Shown here one piece after another: positions 12,305 through 25,534 of a stretch of DNA of 64,000 nt. Under the pieces are notes generated by a model that ran no database searches, was not told the DNA's origin, and saw only the letters and a list, made by a program, of their open reading frames with translations. This DNA comes from Xylaria sp. FL1777 (Eukaryota; Ascomycota; Sordariomycetes; Xylariales; Xylariaceae), in NCBI GenBank assembly GCA_022578965.1, contig MU400531.1:248001-312000 (forward strand), in the 5' to 3' direction. Each line of letters starts with the position of its first letter. The stretch's first letter is position 1. Position numbers and translations under genes: made by a program.

Positions 12305-15300
12305 ACAGGAGAGTTTTTCTCGCTATCATTTGATCCAACTCCATTCATTATCTGGATATGGCCGCACTAGGACCTTGGCTTTGTGGAATAAAAAGCGCAC
12401 ACAGCCTTGGTCGCCGATCTTAGGATAACACAAGATCACATTTGGACATATGTATCTACTTGGTAGATTGGATGCGTCGCGAAATCATTCCCGGCAACTC
12501 ATCTTGCTAAATGCGAAGGCAGAAGAATCACACTTCTGACCATATCTACAACTTAAGGCGTCACCCAACTCCGGGGAAGGATCTGCCTTTCTTACAGCGT
12601 CGTGTGATATCTCATAGCAATGGCACCACGCATTTTTTGTCAGGCCATTTTCGTGGGGCCACCAGGCAGCGGTTCTTTCTTAAACGATCGATGGAAGCCG
12701 CCGTAGGATCTGTTTTGGAGGTCGTCGTCCAAGACTAGGCAAAGCCAAGCGTTCGAACCGATGCCAACACGTGTTCGTCGCGAGTAAGGAAGCCGATGTA
12801 ATAGCGAGAGAGAGCCGAGTCCCGGTCGAAGGTATAAGCTTTCTCTAGACAGCTGCAAAGTTACGATATAGGAAAGCGAGCAGCTTGGCTCGAAGCAAAA
12901 CGACTCCCAGGGACGAAACATCTTCAAACGGCCCACACATCGGCGACCGGATCTGGCACTATCAGACATTTGAGGAGACATACCCATGGCCCGGATCCTG
13001 CCGAAGTCCACTTTCCCTCACCGACTTGGAGAAGTGACGAGGAATTTGAATCGCTATGCTCAAGTACGCTAAAGTTCCCCAACGAAATCCGATCACGATA
13101 AAGAGTGTAAGTACGCAGTACGTCTTCGGTGAAGCGAATGGTGGTGTGACATAGGAAGCTATTAGTAGGTCGTTAACCTTAACCAGCTGCAGTCTGCTTC
13201 GCTTAAGATGTTACATTGCTCCAGGCGGAGGATGCAAATCCGCAGCAATCCCACCTTCTTCTCTCATATGGGAGACTCATTTGGCTATATCGTGATAATG
13301 CCCCTCCGTCAGCGGTGACATTGGTGATACTCTAACCTGGGACGAACCTACGCTAGTACCCACCCACTTACACGACTGCACAGCGTACAGTCGTCATGCG
13401 TCGGTAAGCTGACGAGCCGCAGGTGAGCTTTGCATCTACTCAGTCACACAGGGGACCCTATCACTGTACGTATATGTATTCTATTATACACGGCTGTATA
13501 CTGCGTACTGCGTAAGCTGTTTGTAACCGGAGGCAGATGGCGGGGTGTACTTACGCAATATGTATACACTATCTCTATTCCTTGTCAGGTTCCGCATCGG
13601 GGTTTTTACCTTGCCTTAATGGGCTATGCTTGTACCCTGCTCTTGCGTGGTAGATAGTTGATCCGCTGAAGATTTACAACCTGGTCGTCAGCCTGCACAA
13701 ACGCATGCAACGACGGCTAGCTAGTGGTCGGATGCATGGAAGCTCATCACATCAACATAGCGGTTGCACCGCTGCAGCTATGATCATGGAATTTTGCAAA
13801 TACCTGGAGAGAAGGAGGAATGGTCCCGACAACTCCACATTCCCATAATATGGTATCCAGGTCCCATCACCTCTACAGGCCACCAACAGCCCACGGAGTC
13901 AACCACTCGAGAAATTACATACTTGGTTTTCGGGAGGATCATGCGAATCCCCTCTCTACCTATTCTTGTCTCTTTGGACCATGCAGCTGCTACGAATCTA
14001 CAATAGCGTACATCCCCTGTGAGGCAGAGTTGGGGAATGCATGTTAACAACGTGGCTAAGTTGCCTACTAGATTAGGACAGTCCAACTTGAATGGATCCC
14101 AATCGCGTAAGTAAGTCTACCTACTGCGTACATTTGTGATGATGTTCTGTCACACTCGATACCTAACTTGTTTTGCTATCGTCGTCGCCGTAAATAGCAC
14201 AAACGTGGGACTTTGTTCCACTGGTCACATCATAAGTCACATGAAAGAAGACTATCGACGTTGTCGTCGGCGCTTAGGTTCTTGGTGAGGCCAATTGAAG
14301 TCAAAAGAAGAGCCCGCAATATCGAATAGTTTCTAAAAACAAACTGCTGTCTGGGCATCACAGATTAGGGCCGCGAGAAGCCGGGAGCTGCATGTGACGA
14401 TAGCCAATCAGGTGTTCTTGTGTCCATATTCATAGAGACCAGGCTTTATTTGACATTTCTCACTTCATGGTTTGATGGGCCAAAGGATAAAGCGAGTTTT
14501 CTCTCTCATATCTGAAATACCTACGTGTCGACATATCGACGGTTATAATAAGACATGTGGCATGTAGTATGGAATATGGTGATTGAGGGGTTGTAACACG
14601 GGTACCTACATTACCTTCAGTAACCAGCAAGCCATGGATGAGTGGGGGAAGAGGGGAGGGGAGGGGACATATGAGGTAGCCAATCCATGTCGCCCCATGT
14701 ACCGATTGGGGCATTTATCCAATGCCATTAGCTATGTAATTTAGCGTACGCGCCCTGGAACACCTGGCGTCCCAGACCGCGCATCGTGCTGAGACGTGCC
14801 ATCCAATCACCGCCATCCTTCAGCGATCTTGGAACACTTAGCGCCTGAGAATGACAGGGCCTGGGCTGCTGCTGTTCCATGTCACAATTCGTGATGGGGG
14901 GAAATCATGCAGCAGCAGCAGCAGCAGCAGCGCAGGCAATCCGAAGACGATCCTCTCAACTTTATCGTACACAGCTAGTATACGTAGATGCCGATGCCTA
15001 TGCCTGCCTGCCTGCACTACCTAGACGTCCGTGTTATCAGGCAGCTTTGACCTTCTAGCTGGCCCCGTCGCAGGGGCATCGATCAAATCATGATTCTCGC
15101 AGGATAACGTGGCCAGAGATCGAATGACCGAGCGGCTGGTCCTGGGCAATGCAAAGGCCAGTCCTTGGGCCTGCCATCCATTGATTCGACTCTGCTCCTC
15201 TCAACTTGACACGAGTAGGGGCCGTATAACATGGCGACTATCATCCTCCTGTGGCTGTCGCACGCTGGCCTCGCTGAGGCGAACAAAGATATGCGTATGT

Positions 15301-16703
15301 AGTTGTTTGTTTAAGAATAGACGCCTGGAGGGCCGAACGTGGAACACGGAGGAAGCAAGGTATGAGTTATAGCAGCCGGATGTACAGATACCACGTACGG
15401 GCTGATCGATGCCCTGGCTACAGGCAGGCTATCTAGTACCTATACACAAGTGTATGCAGTACCTAATACGGGCACACTACGCCCCCTAGATAGAACCCTC
15501 AAGCAACCTTGGAAGTATCTAAGTCGTCGTCTAACAGTCGTCGAACAGGAAAGAAAGAGCGTTCCTGTTAGCCAAGACGGCCCAGCTCTTCTGTAGCGTA
15601 TGAGTACCTGCTCAGTACGGCGATGGAGCAGAGCGGACCCTGTCCCTGCCCCTCCCGATTTGACCCCCTGCCGCTGGCTGGAATCACCTTCGTTTTGGGT
15701 CTTTGACAGCCAGCCAGAGCCAGGTACTCCATGCCCTAAATTAGCGTTGCAGTTACCGCACACTAGCAGCAGCAGCAGCAGTAGCAGTACGTACATCTAG
15801 TCGCTGGTCTGTCGTTGGCCCGGCCTGGCAGGTCACGGCATACATACTGCATGACATCCAGCCACTCCGCGGCCTTGATGAGCCAGACAATTCACCAGTC
15901 TCGTCCCGTCCATGCTCCTCGGCACAAACTTGCCTTCTGAACCCTACCTACCTAATTAACTACTAGTATACTACTGTCCTTTCCGCACTCGTTCACTTTC
16001 CCGCCTCTGCATAGGCGCTGGCCAAGTTCACTGTTGTCGTCGTCGTCGTTGTTCTTCCAATTCACTCATTCTTGGGACCAACTGCATCATCTAGAAGCGT
16101 ATCCCATCTGGTCGGTATAGCCATCACAATCATCTCTTTTCTGCCAGCACGGGAATACCAACGATTACCAGAACCTAGCGTCTAGGCTCTCGATACGACC
16201 GATCTCATTGTTGGGTCGCGGCCACAGCGCATTGCTACAGAGACATCCCACCAGCCTCCCGCCTACTTGGGGGCGAGTTCCTGCAGCATCAGAGCCTTGC
16301 GTAGCCAGCAACCCATCTAGCTTCAGCCCTGGTGACGTCGATAATACACTTCAGTCCGGAATTTGACGATATACGTTTTTTTTTTTTTTCGCGAACGCAA
16401 CAACGCAGAGTGGGAGTATTGGATTTGGCAAGTTATACACTAAGTCGATCACGATAAGAAAGACGAGGGGTGAACTGGATAGACCCTCTCATCACCTCTT
16501 TCTCACGCATTCACCCAGCGAGATAATACGGACCCTGTATACAGAGGTTCCGTCTTTCGCCCGAAACAAAACATAATAATCTAGCGATATTGACGAAGAG
16601 ACGACACCGATATTCTGGCATTGCGGTCGCTGTACCAGCGTGCACTGCTGCTTTCTGGATAAAGCTGCCGGAATAAATTACGTGAACCACTGTTTTAGTG
16701 ATA
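12305..16703. other. gene-free stretch, 4.4 kb
   Basis: No gene is supported. Weak candidates include a minus-strand frame at 12640-13011 with no recognisable motif. A (CAG)7 microsatellite is at 14910-14930 and a shorter AGC run at about 15764-15785. Part of 15950-16700 looks like the pyrimidine-rich promoter and leader of noxR, including a (GTC)n run near 16036 and a T-run near 16377-16389. Confidence 0.55.
14910..14930. repeat. (CAG)7 trinucleotide microsatellite
   Basis: Seven perfect CAG units in non-coding DNA. No open frame uses it. It is likely length-variable between strains. Confidence 0.85.
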
Positions 16704-18549
16704 ATGTCTTTGAAGCAGGTGAGTATTCTGTCTTTCCTATATAGAGAGAGACCAATCTTGTGTGCTGACTTGTGTGCTCTATTAGGAGATAGAAACGTGG
16801 GTATCGGCCCTCGGCCGATATGACAACAATGAATTCGAGGATGCACTGAGAGAATTCGAGAACATCTCGGATACGTCTAAGATCTTATTTAATATGGGCG
16901 TCATTCATGCGACGCTTGGTGAACACGAGAAAGCTGTTAGTCAAAGACCCTAATCTTTAATTACAGCATACTAACAATAGTAAATAGGTCGAATGCTACC
17001 AGAGAGCCATTCGACTGGATTCGTACCTCGCCGTTGCTTACTTCCAGCAAGGTGTATCAAACTTCTTACTCGGCGATTTCGAGGAAGCCCTGGCGAATTT
17101 CAACGATACGCTACTATATTTGAGAGGAAACACTATGATCGATTATGCGCAATTGGGTCTACTGTTCAAGCTCTACTCGTGTGAGGTACTATTCAATCGG
17201 GGTCTCTGCTACATATATCTGCAGCAGAAGGAGTCTGGTATGCAGGATCTCAACTATGCAGTGAAAGAAAAGGTCGTTGAGGATCATAACGTGATCGATG
17301 AGGCCATAAGAGAGGAGGCAGAGGTATGCAATATCGACTTACTCAGTCAGTGCAGCGCTGACCGTTATGTAGGGTTATACGGTGTTCTCGATACCGGTGG
17401 GTGTCGTGTATCGACCCAACGAAGCTAAGGTTCGGAATTTGAAGACGAAGGACTACCTTGGCAAAGCTCGTCTGGTAGCTGCCTCGGACCGGTCCAATGC
17501 CTTTACGGGTTTCGCAGGATCCGAGATCAAGAACGCAGGCAGAGGCATGGAAAAAGACGATCGTCCTACGGACAACATCTCATTCGCAGCTACGAACCTC
17601 GTAAAACCCGGATTGCAAAGCAGAAGGCAACAATCTGAGCCACCCACTGGTCGCAACGCCTTCCCTCCGACACCACCCCCTGAGAACGACAAACCCGCAA
17701 CCATGAGCCGGGGTGCTTCCGTTCGCAATGGACCCAAGCCCATGCCTGCTAAGCTGAACATCCCTGATTCAAACGGGCGAAGCACTAAGTATGAGAAGAC
17801 GAGCTCCCCGCAGAGCGAACGTAGGATGCCTGCGAGAGCAGCTTCGGAAGTGCGATCCCCGCCTCAAAGGAGTTATTCGAGGGCCGAGCGGGCTCGCGAC
17901 AGGAGCTCACGGAATAATGACGAAGAGGGTGTCTATCCAGATGACGTCTATGACATGTACAGCGGTGGCAGCAATGGCGGTGGAATGCGAAGATCACAAG
18001 GGAGCAGGCGGACTCAGCAGAGATATATCGAGGAGGAAGAAGAGGGCAGCGACTACGATTCTTTCGACGAAGGCGACTTCGAAATGGTGTCTAACCGACG
18101 GCCAGGACCCTCGACGACTGGCTCGATACGTGGTGGCTCAAGGCGTCCGGACATTCGCAAGGTCAGGGTCAAGGTGCATGCCGAGGACGTCCGCTACATC
18201 ATGATTGGAGTAGCCATAGAGTTTGCCGACCTAGAGGACAAGGTCCGCGAGAAGTTCGGTGTGAAGCGTCGTTTCAAGATCAAAGTGCGCGATGAGGATG
18301 CGCCGCAGTCCGATATGATTACGATGGGAGACCAGGATGATCTTGAAATGGTCATGATGAGTGTTAAATCCGCAGCGCGGAAAAAAAGGGAGGATATTGG
18401 GAAACTGGAGGTGAGTTCTGCAACAGCCACAGCTCCAACATCATTATCATCACCAGTATCATCAAGAACTATACAGTCCAGTCTTCGAGTTTGTTCTTGA
18501 AAGGCCATTACTAATTTTCTCCTCTTAGATCTGGATTCAGGAGGTATAG
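16704..18549 (+). CDS. noxR: NADPH-oxidase regulator NoxR (p67phox-like)
   Basis: Five exons: 16704-16718 (MSLKQ), 16786-16935, 16988-17323, 17373-18410 and 18529-18549 (IWIQEV), 519 residues. Domain order: four TPR-type helical repeats in about residues 1-130; a p67phox-like activation segment starting at residue 168 (GYTVFSIPVGVVYRP); a long basic, proline- and serine-rich linker with PPTPPPEND; and a PB1 domain at about 425-510 (RKVRVKVHAEDVRYIM). NoxR binds Rac through its TPRs and activates NoxA/NoxB to make superoxide, needed in many fungi for fruiting bodies, hyphal fusion and host penetration. Length matches other fungal NoxR. Convergent with the GH1 gene. Confidence 0.96.
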
Positions 18550-19277
18550 ACATCACACTCACGCATTGGACGGCCACGATAGTTATTGTGACTATTATGA
18601 CTACATATCAAAACGACGATACCCAAGCATTGCGAACTCAGCTTCATATGATGTAATGACAAAGGAAACACCAATCTCAAAATAGTCGGGATGTTTCTAT
18701 TCCATTCTCTCGTCTTTTTTTCTTTTTATCTGACGCAATATTATACGTTTATGCTTTGTGTGTTTTTCTCGCCATTAAACCGCGAAAGTCGATTCCATTT
18801 TCTTCGCTCTTGATGAATCGGGGGCCTACGCAAGCACACACGCAGGAAAGTAGTGTGGTGTTCTCTCGGACTGGGCTCAGTCAGCCCGTCGAACTGAAAC
18901 TTACCAGTGTTTCAATTTTTTTTCGGCCATGCAAAAAGCGAGTTTACTACGCAGTATTGTGTGTGTGTTTTAACGGCAGGGAAAGGGAGGGAAGGACATG
19001 GAAAGAAGAAGATTTCCACTTTCATAAATAGATAGATACATAACGAATCCCCACAATACTGAAGCATGAATAGACAATCCCAGCTACCTATGTATATTCC
19101 TGGCGTGCCCTGTATGCCTGCTTTGCCCCCACCAAGGTATCCTGACTTTGTAAAAAGCGTACGGCCCGATCCAATCTATTTCCGCAATGTATACATTCAC
19201 CTAGATATCTGTCTGTCCAACCTACATACCAGCCAACCATGCCCCAGCCACACCGATGATGTCCCTGGAAGTAAGTC
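18550..19277. other. convergent 3' region between noxR and the GH1 gene
   Basis: About 730 bp with no supported gene; it holds both 3' UTRs. Several GATA tetranucleotide units (AGATAGATAC) lie near 19028. Confidence 0.6.
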
Positions 19278-20797
19278 CTATTCCGTCTTGATGACCTCGG
19301 CGAAGATCTTGTGCATCTCCCTGGCGCTCTTCTTGGGCGTCCTCTTCTGGCCGTGCTCGTAGTCGACAAAGGTGACGCCGAAGCGGGTCTCGTAGCCCTC
19401 GGCCCACTCGAAGTTGTCCATGAGGGACCACGCCATGTAACCCCTGACGTCGCAGCCGTCCTCGGACACGGCCTCGGCCATGGCGTGGATGTAGCCGCGG
19501 AAGTAGTCGACGCGGAACTGGTCGTCGAGGATCTGCTCGAAGGGGAGATCGTTCTCGCCCTTGATGCTCGTCCCGTTCTCCGTCACGTAGATAGCCGGGT
19601 ACCCGTACCGCTTGCTGAGCCAGTTGATGAGGTTGCGGAAGCCCCGCGGGTTCGGCCGCAGCCAGAACGACTGCGTCTCGGGGCCGATGACCTCGCCGTG
19701 CTTGTTGGTCGAGTGGGTGGTCAGGTTGCCCAGGAAGTCCTCCGGCGCCGCCTCCCCGGTCCCGTGCTTGATGTAATCGGCGGTATAGTGGTTCATGCCG
19801 TAGAAGTCGTTCGAGCCCTTCACGAACGCTGCCTCCTCCGGGGTGAACTCCGGCAGACGATCACCGAGCTGCTTGCGCATGGAATCGGGGTATTTTCCGA
19901 AGTAGACGGGATCGGCAAACCACGAGATGGCAAACTCTATCTTGCGGTCGGCGGCAGCAACATCCTCGGGATCCTCGGGGTCCCAGGGATAAGCCCAGTC
20001 TCCATTGAGTGTGATGCCGATTTGGCCCTTGTCTGTGGGCTTGAATTCTTCACGGTAGACCTTTACGGCTCTACCATGAGCTACGAGGATATTATGACCG
20101 ACTATCCACGGCTCGCGGCTAGAATCACCGACAGGGGATTTATTCCGGTCAGAGGTGTGGCCCGGTGCAAAGAAGCCGGTGCTATAGCCGAGAATCGAGC
20201 TACAGAAAGGTTCGTTGAAGGTAATCCAGTTCTTGCACTTGGGAATTGCCTTGAATACTACACGAGCATAATGCTCGAAATCAAGCGGAAACTCCTCCCT
20301 GTTCAGAAGGCCACCATATCGCTGTTCAATGCCGTCTGGCACATCCCAATGTAGTAATGTGATAAAAGGCGTAATACCCGCCTCAAGCAAGTCATCGACA
20401 AACTTGACATAATGGTCAATGCCTTTTTGATTGATAGGGTCGTTGCGGCCACCGAGGGGGATAATTCGAGCCCACGACAGGGAGAAACGATACGCCTTTG
20501 CTTTCACGTCCTTCAAGAGAGCAATATCTTCAGCGGTCCGGTTATATGAATCGCAGGCGACAGACCCATCGCTCTTGTCGGCAATTTTCCCCTCTATCGC
20601 ACAGAACTTGTCCCAGATGGTTGGGCCACGTCCGTCCTTTTCCGTGGCGCCCTCGACTTGAAAGCTAGTGGGAGATGCGTCTGAGTTAGCTTGATGGGCT
20701 AGGGAGTCTGTGGTCTCGGCAGATGCTTCAGCTCGCGTGAGGACATAACTTACGCAGCCGTGGCAAACCCCCATTGGAAGTCTGAGGGTAACGACAT
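19278..20797 (-). CDS. intracellular GH1 beta-glucosidase
   Basis: Exons 20797-20754 and 20664-19278, 476 residues. The start MSLPSDFQWGFATAA joins FQVEGA across an 89-bp intron (GTAAGT to ACTAG); this removes a false N-terminal extension read through the intron. The acid/base glutamate is in TFNEP (Glu166) and the nucleophile in YVTENG (Glu377), the two GH1 catalytic residues. Other family blocks are GRGPTIWDKF, RFSLSWARI and AWSLMDNFEWAEGY. GH1 enzymes release glucose from cellobiose and other beta-glucosides. No signal peptide, so like the Trichoderma Cel1A type it is probably cytosolic, acting on imported cellobiose and in induction of cellulases (inference). Confidence 0.96.
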
Positions 20798-22200
20798 GTT
20801 GGTCAGCAGATGAAAAAGAGGAGTCGGCGGTGACTAGGCTATTTGGGGCGCCTAAGATATCGTTTTGATCTCGTCTGGAAGAACGGTTATATGTGTTGGC
20901 CGATACCCTGCCAAGACATCTGTTGGCTTCAGCCTCTGTACTGTAGCTCAGAGAGGGGGACGGGTCTCAAGGCTCATAATAAGATTCTAAGCTGGCAGAG
21001 GCGGACCATTCTATCCTTATATCTTTAAAATCCATTCTCTAGTTTAGTCACTTGACTATACGGTTTCCCGGCTCTCCCGCATCGGACCATGGCAGCCGAA
21101 AACAAAAAGCCTTGTACCCTACAACGTGATAGGCTTTCAGCAACTCATTCATGACACGGCGACGATCCCCGCCGCGGGGTAGCTATCCTTCCCCAAGCGC
21201 AGAGCAATACTGCGAAACATAATACAGGGTCCTTCGCAGTAGTTTGAAGAACCCCCACAGTGAAATCTCTGCGTGGCGGCAACTTTGCAAGACGGGGGCG
21301 ACGGCCCGCAACTCCGAATCGCTGAGAAGTATGTGAGTTGGCTGTCTCTCGAGCATTCGTCAGAACTTCGGGGAAACTATCATGGGGAAGCTGGCCGATA
21401 GCCGCATGGCGGATTGCCATCCCGGGGTTAGAGCCGTCCCTCACGCTCGGGATTGTGGGGAAGAGGGAAGAGGCGCATGAGCCGGTATTAGATAGATATT
21501 GTGAGTTTGGTCCTCCCAGTAGGTAATCTGTGCGTAATATGTATGAAGAGCTTTTTCAAGAAGTAAGCTACAAACCGCAAGTTTCAAGCCATGATATCCT
21601 ATCACATGAAAAGGACCTCCTGTCTATTGTTAATCCCTCTGATGGGGTCGTTGTTATTGCTTTGGGTTGGAGCTCCCTTTCCTCTTTCATACAGTTCTCG
21701 TAAAGATTGCAGATATAACATCAAATGAAATGTGGGAAACACAGGTCGTGAACGCCAAGGCGCTTGAACGTGTGAAAATAGCTAAGGCATAAACAACCAA
21801 TGAACGGGATTGAATACGAGTTCAGCAGTTCTATCCCTCGAATGCTAAGTTGGTTTTCTCAGCCGTCCGTTTTTCTTACTCAATTCAACTCCGGACTTGA
21901 TGTAAATGAGTTTCGCCGTTCAAATAGCCTACTGGCGAGATTCTTTCCCCACATCTTAATAGACGAGGTTCCAGGGATATAAAGCTTAGCAGATTGGAGA
22001 GGAAAAGAGGCGCCAATTCTAAACGACTTCAAGGTAACAGCGAAGCAAAGCAGCTATGAACAGCACACTGCTGATCGTTTCGCCAAGATATTATTACCGT
22101 AAATTGAGCGTCGCATTGCAGAATGGTCCCATTTCCCGCTATTCCACTGAGCCTGATTGCATATGGGTACCGGCCATGCTTAGGCGATGGCGGAATAGAG
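20798..22200. other. gene-free stretch, 1.4 kb
   Basis: No supported gene, tRNA or repeat. The left side is the promoter of the GH1 gene; the right side is the 3' flank of the GFA-type gene. Confidence 0.55.
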
Positions 22201-23032
22201 CTAGGCGGCAGATGGAGTAGACATCATGGTGTTCTCGTCGTCGCTATCTAGTCTTTTCCTCTTACCCGGGGTGGATGTGGACGATTCCGATGTGTCTGCT
22301 TCTCCCTCGCCTCTCCCATTGTCATTATCGGCTGTCCACTCGGTGACTTCGAATTCCACCCGACTAGTTCCGTCTCGGCTCTGTCGGACACTCTTGGTAG
22401 AGTATATGTTGCCTAAGCGGCTGCCCGAAAGGAGGCTGTCGAACCAAGGAATACCGGTAATATCACGGCCGATCAGCTCGCGACTAGTTTCGGGTGTAGT
22501 AGAAGGTACAACTTCCATCTCGTCTACGTCGGTGTCATCGGGAAGCAGGCCCAATTCCTGCAGGTTATGCAGGTCCTCGGTGAGAAGACTCCCAAGGGTC
22601 AATTGTATATACTCGGCTTCGCCTAGTGGCTCTTCAGACCAGTAAGACAGTGGTGTACCGCAGTAACCACAAAAGCTTCTCTGCGTATGGCGTTCGGCCG
22701 GGTGGGCATACAGACGGCGGATACTCGACCGTGTTTCGTCCGGGAAGAAAGGAAAGACTTCGCTATGAAACCAGAGTAAGGGAACACGGAGAAAGGCCGT
22801 CAAAGGTGACGCTGAAGAAATGCCTGTCGAGTCATTCTACTTTTAGTCACGATCAGAAACAAGGCGGGGTTTTGCTGGAAGTGAAGCAGGAAGAACAAGA
22901 CCACATACGGTTCTTTACATCGGATGCGAATATAACCTGGGCCAGGCTGGACGAGGCGCTGGGGACTTGAACGGCATATTGGTTGCGGCCGCACTGGCAC
23001 GAACCCCTCAGCTGAGTTGCCGGCGAAGCCAT
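22201..23032 (-). CDS. GFA/CENP-V-fold zinc-binding protein
   Basis: Exons 23032-22909 and 22823-22201, 248 residues, with an 85-bp intron (GTATGT to GACAG). The start MASPATQLRGSCQCGRNQY carries the first CxC zinc motif (Cys12, Cys14) and the body has FCGYCGTPLSYW with a CxxC pair. Both are hallmarks of the glutathione-dependent formaldehyde-activating (GFA)/CENP-V fold. The C-terminus is acidic and serine-rich, ending in a basic GKRKRLDSD patch that could be a nuclear signal. Substrate is unknown: GFA-fold proteins in fungi are a large, mostly uncharacterised family. The intron was placed so that KNR joins ISSASPLTAFLRVPL in frame. Confidence 0.87.
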
Positions 23033-24073
23033 ATCTCGACGGTGACGGCGGATCTGAAGGAGCCTCCGATGTGGTTCGTTAAATCAACAATGATTTGCAC
23101 CCCTTTTCACTTTACTATAGCTTCGCTCACCTCAACCACCTACAGCGATTACCTTTTGAAAATAGAGATATACGATATACGTGGAATAAGAGACACAATC
23201 TATGATGATAGAGCGGTGGTGTGGTTTGTGCTTCAAGCTTGTTTTGTCCAAGACGATTGGAGAATCGCCTGGTTGCACTGCAGATGTACGTCGCCATCAT
23301 AATGAATACCTAGGTATTAAGATGGCACCACTGTTAGAGGCGCTATGGAGGAGAAGGGTGACGTCTACAGGCACTCAGACTGCGACAAATATATGTCATA
23401 GTGGGCTCACTTGCCTAGCACAGTGCAAAGTGTAGATAAATAGCAGACTACAAACCTTTTCAACTCTACCGCTATTTTAAAGGCCAACCATACACCAAAT
23501 TAGGAAGGGAAAAAGAAAAAAAAGCTTAAAACCATATGAGCAAAAATTATCTAATTCGCGTAGTTCGTTTACTTTTATCTGCTCTATTTGGGGCGTATGG
23601 TTGGCCTTTGAAGTAGTAGAGCCTAAAGGGGCTGCGGTATTTAGGTCGTTTCTTGTTGCATCGATTCTGTACTGCGTACATTGATGAATGAGACAATTGA
23701 GTCTCCCTATTCGAGGCACGCAATTGTCTTCGGCATCTTCGGTATATATATTATCTCAATATAGAGAACCTTAGTATGGTCATTGAACAAACATGTTACC
23801 TTTCAGCTTTCTACTTTCTAGCAGTATGTATCCCAAGACTTATCAACGAGCAGAGTTTCCCTACATCGTTGAGCCCATCGCTAAATTCACCATGGCCATA
23901 AGCATAATAGGCTGCTAGGTACTCAGTACAGAATTATTCATGCGAGGAGTTCGTTTTGATTATTCGTTACTCTATCCTTCATTTCTTAACTTTGAGCTTA
24001 AATTCTTTGCTTTAATCTATGTCCATAGCCCTATTTATGGTCTTACTCCTCTACTTCGTCTTTACCTCTAATA
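23033..24073. other. gene-free stretch, 1.0 kb, with a small inverted repeat
   Basis: No supported gene. It holds an imperfect inverted repeat (separate entry). It is the 5' flank of the GFA-type gene and the 3' flank of the Rch1-type gene. Confidence 0.55.
23463..23625. repeat. imperfect inverted repeat, MITE-like
   Basis: The 15-bp word AAAGGCCAACCATAC at 23479-23493 is repeated as its exact reverse complement at 23595-23609. Similarity continues on both sides: CTCTAC outside, CCAAAT inside. The roughly 100-bp centre is AT-rich. This is the form of a decayed short foldback element; no coding capacity or clear target duplication was seen. Confidence 0.5.
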
Positions 24074-25534
24074 TCATTGCTTCTCATTATTCGGACTGTG
24101 AAAGCTCGTTTCAGCTCGCGCATGGTTACCAACGTCATCTATCTCAGAGGACTCTACATCCGCTATCTGTTTCTTGCTTCGTTGCAACCACCATTTGAAG
24201 AATATCGTCAGGAACTGGGCAACGAATACCTGTTCTACGGTATAGAGCAGGACGGGAACTTGAATCGACGATATAGTGAAGTTGTCTTGCTTTGACCATA
24301 GCGCCGCAGCTAATGGTATGCCCACACCCGTCGTCTTTGCCGCGCCGCAGAAGCAGACGGCTACCACCAGTTCTCGGGGCATCCTCTTAACTGTGATAGC
24401 GCGCCTCAACACACCTGGGAGACGCGAACCTATCTTGGAGTCGGCGATATACGCATTTAATAATGTGGCGACGGGTAGAGGTGGGTATGCTATATAATAG
24501 CAAATGACGGTGAAGAAGAGATATTCTGCTATGTTCAAAAAGACATTAAAAATAACAGATGACTTGGGCAGTTCAGTGAGTACACCAGTCTCGAAAGCAC
24601 CCGAAAATGTCGACCTAGGCGTTAGTTAGCTATCTCGTCTCCGTGAACCCCCGAGTATGGGATACACACCACGCCACTAAAACTAGAAGCACTGAGGCAA
24701 GCTTCGCGAGATAGAAAGTTTTCAAAACCCAAGTAGTCTGCTTTGGAAAAGTCCATCGCAAGCCTTGGCCTACTGCTAGTGGCACGAGGACACTCAGCCC
24801 AAGCTGCATCAAGACAGCTACATACACTGGTCCTAGTGTACTTGATGTCGCAGGACGTAGAGACTTGAGTTCCGGGTTGTTTGGCAAAAACCCGTATATC
24901 AAGAAAGGTGATAGGAATGCACCGATCACGTTGCCAATAACTACTTCAATGATAGCCGCAGCTTCATCACCGCCTGCATTCCGAGTCATGATGACATTAG
25001 ATGCAACAGTCGTAGGAATGCAGGCGACTATAATCATGCCAACTAAGATACTCGCATCGATATTACCGGAAGTGACCCCGCCAGCAGCAAGAATGATGTA
25101 TACTAGAACTAGAAATATATCAACCGTAGCCCCGAAATCTACAGAAGAGGGGTGAACTGACTAAGTTGTATGACGGGTATGAGAATCAGATTAGTTCCTT
25201 GCACGACTATGTGCAACCGCCAATTCAGTGCATGCTCTTTGAGCTTTTCTGGACTCAGCTGCGCCCCATTGATCAGGAATATGAGCCCAATAGCTCCGTA
25301 TAAGATTGAATATTCAGATTTTATAATGCCTCCACGCGCTGCTACATCTGTAGACACGGTCTCAGCCCATGCGCCGTGCTATTAGGGGTTTGACGTACGG
25401 GGAAAGAAATAACCCAGCACAGCAGCGACACCAAAGCCGATAACGAGCCAGTTATCTAAGATGAAAGCCAGGGTTCGTTTCGCCACCCGGAAGGGCTTCG
25501 AGTGCACGACGGGGTCATTCTCTTCGCCCATCAT
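24074..25534 (-). CDS. rch1: SBF-family membrane transporter, Rch1/SLC10A7-like
   Basis: Four exons: 25534-25399, 25347-25162, 25108-24670 and 24614-24074, 433 residues. About ten hydrophobic helices are visible. The family blocks GLIFLINGAQLSPE, CIPTTVASNVIMTRNAGG and AVCFCGAAKTTGVGIPLA are present, with WSTFSGAF across the third splice. This is the SBF-like CPA family whose fungal member Rch1 restrains calcium uptake at the plasma membrane; SLC10A7 is the animal counterpart. Expected role: plasma-membrane protein affecting calcium homeostasis. The C-terminal tail is short and hydrophilic. Introns are 51, 53 and 55 bp; the second (25109-25161) has a weak GTCAGT donor and is the least certain join. 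Confidence 0.88.

Noticed and set aside
12640..13011. 123-codon minus frame downstream of CCS1
   Set aside because: Starts at GTG, no motif, and other frames nearby are equally open.
19311..20354. 347-codon open frame on the plus strand
   Set aside because: It is antisense to the GH1 exon, whose catalytic motifs are intact. Shadow of codon bias.
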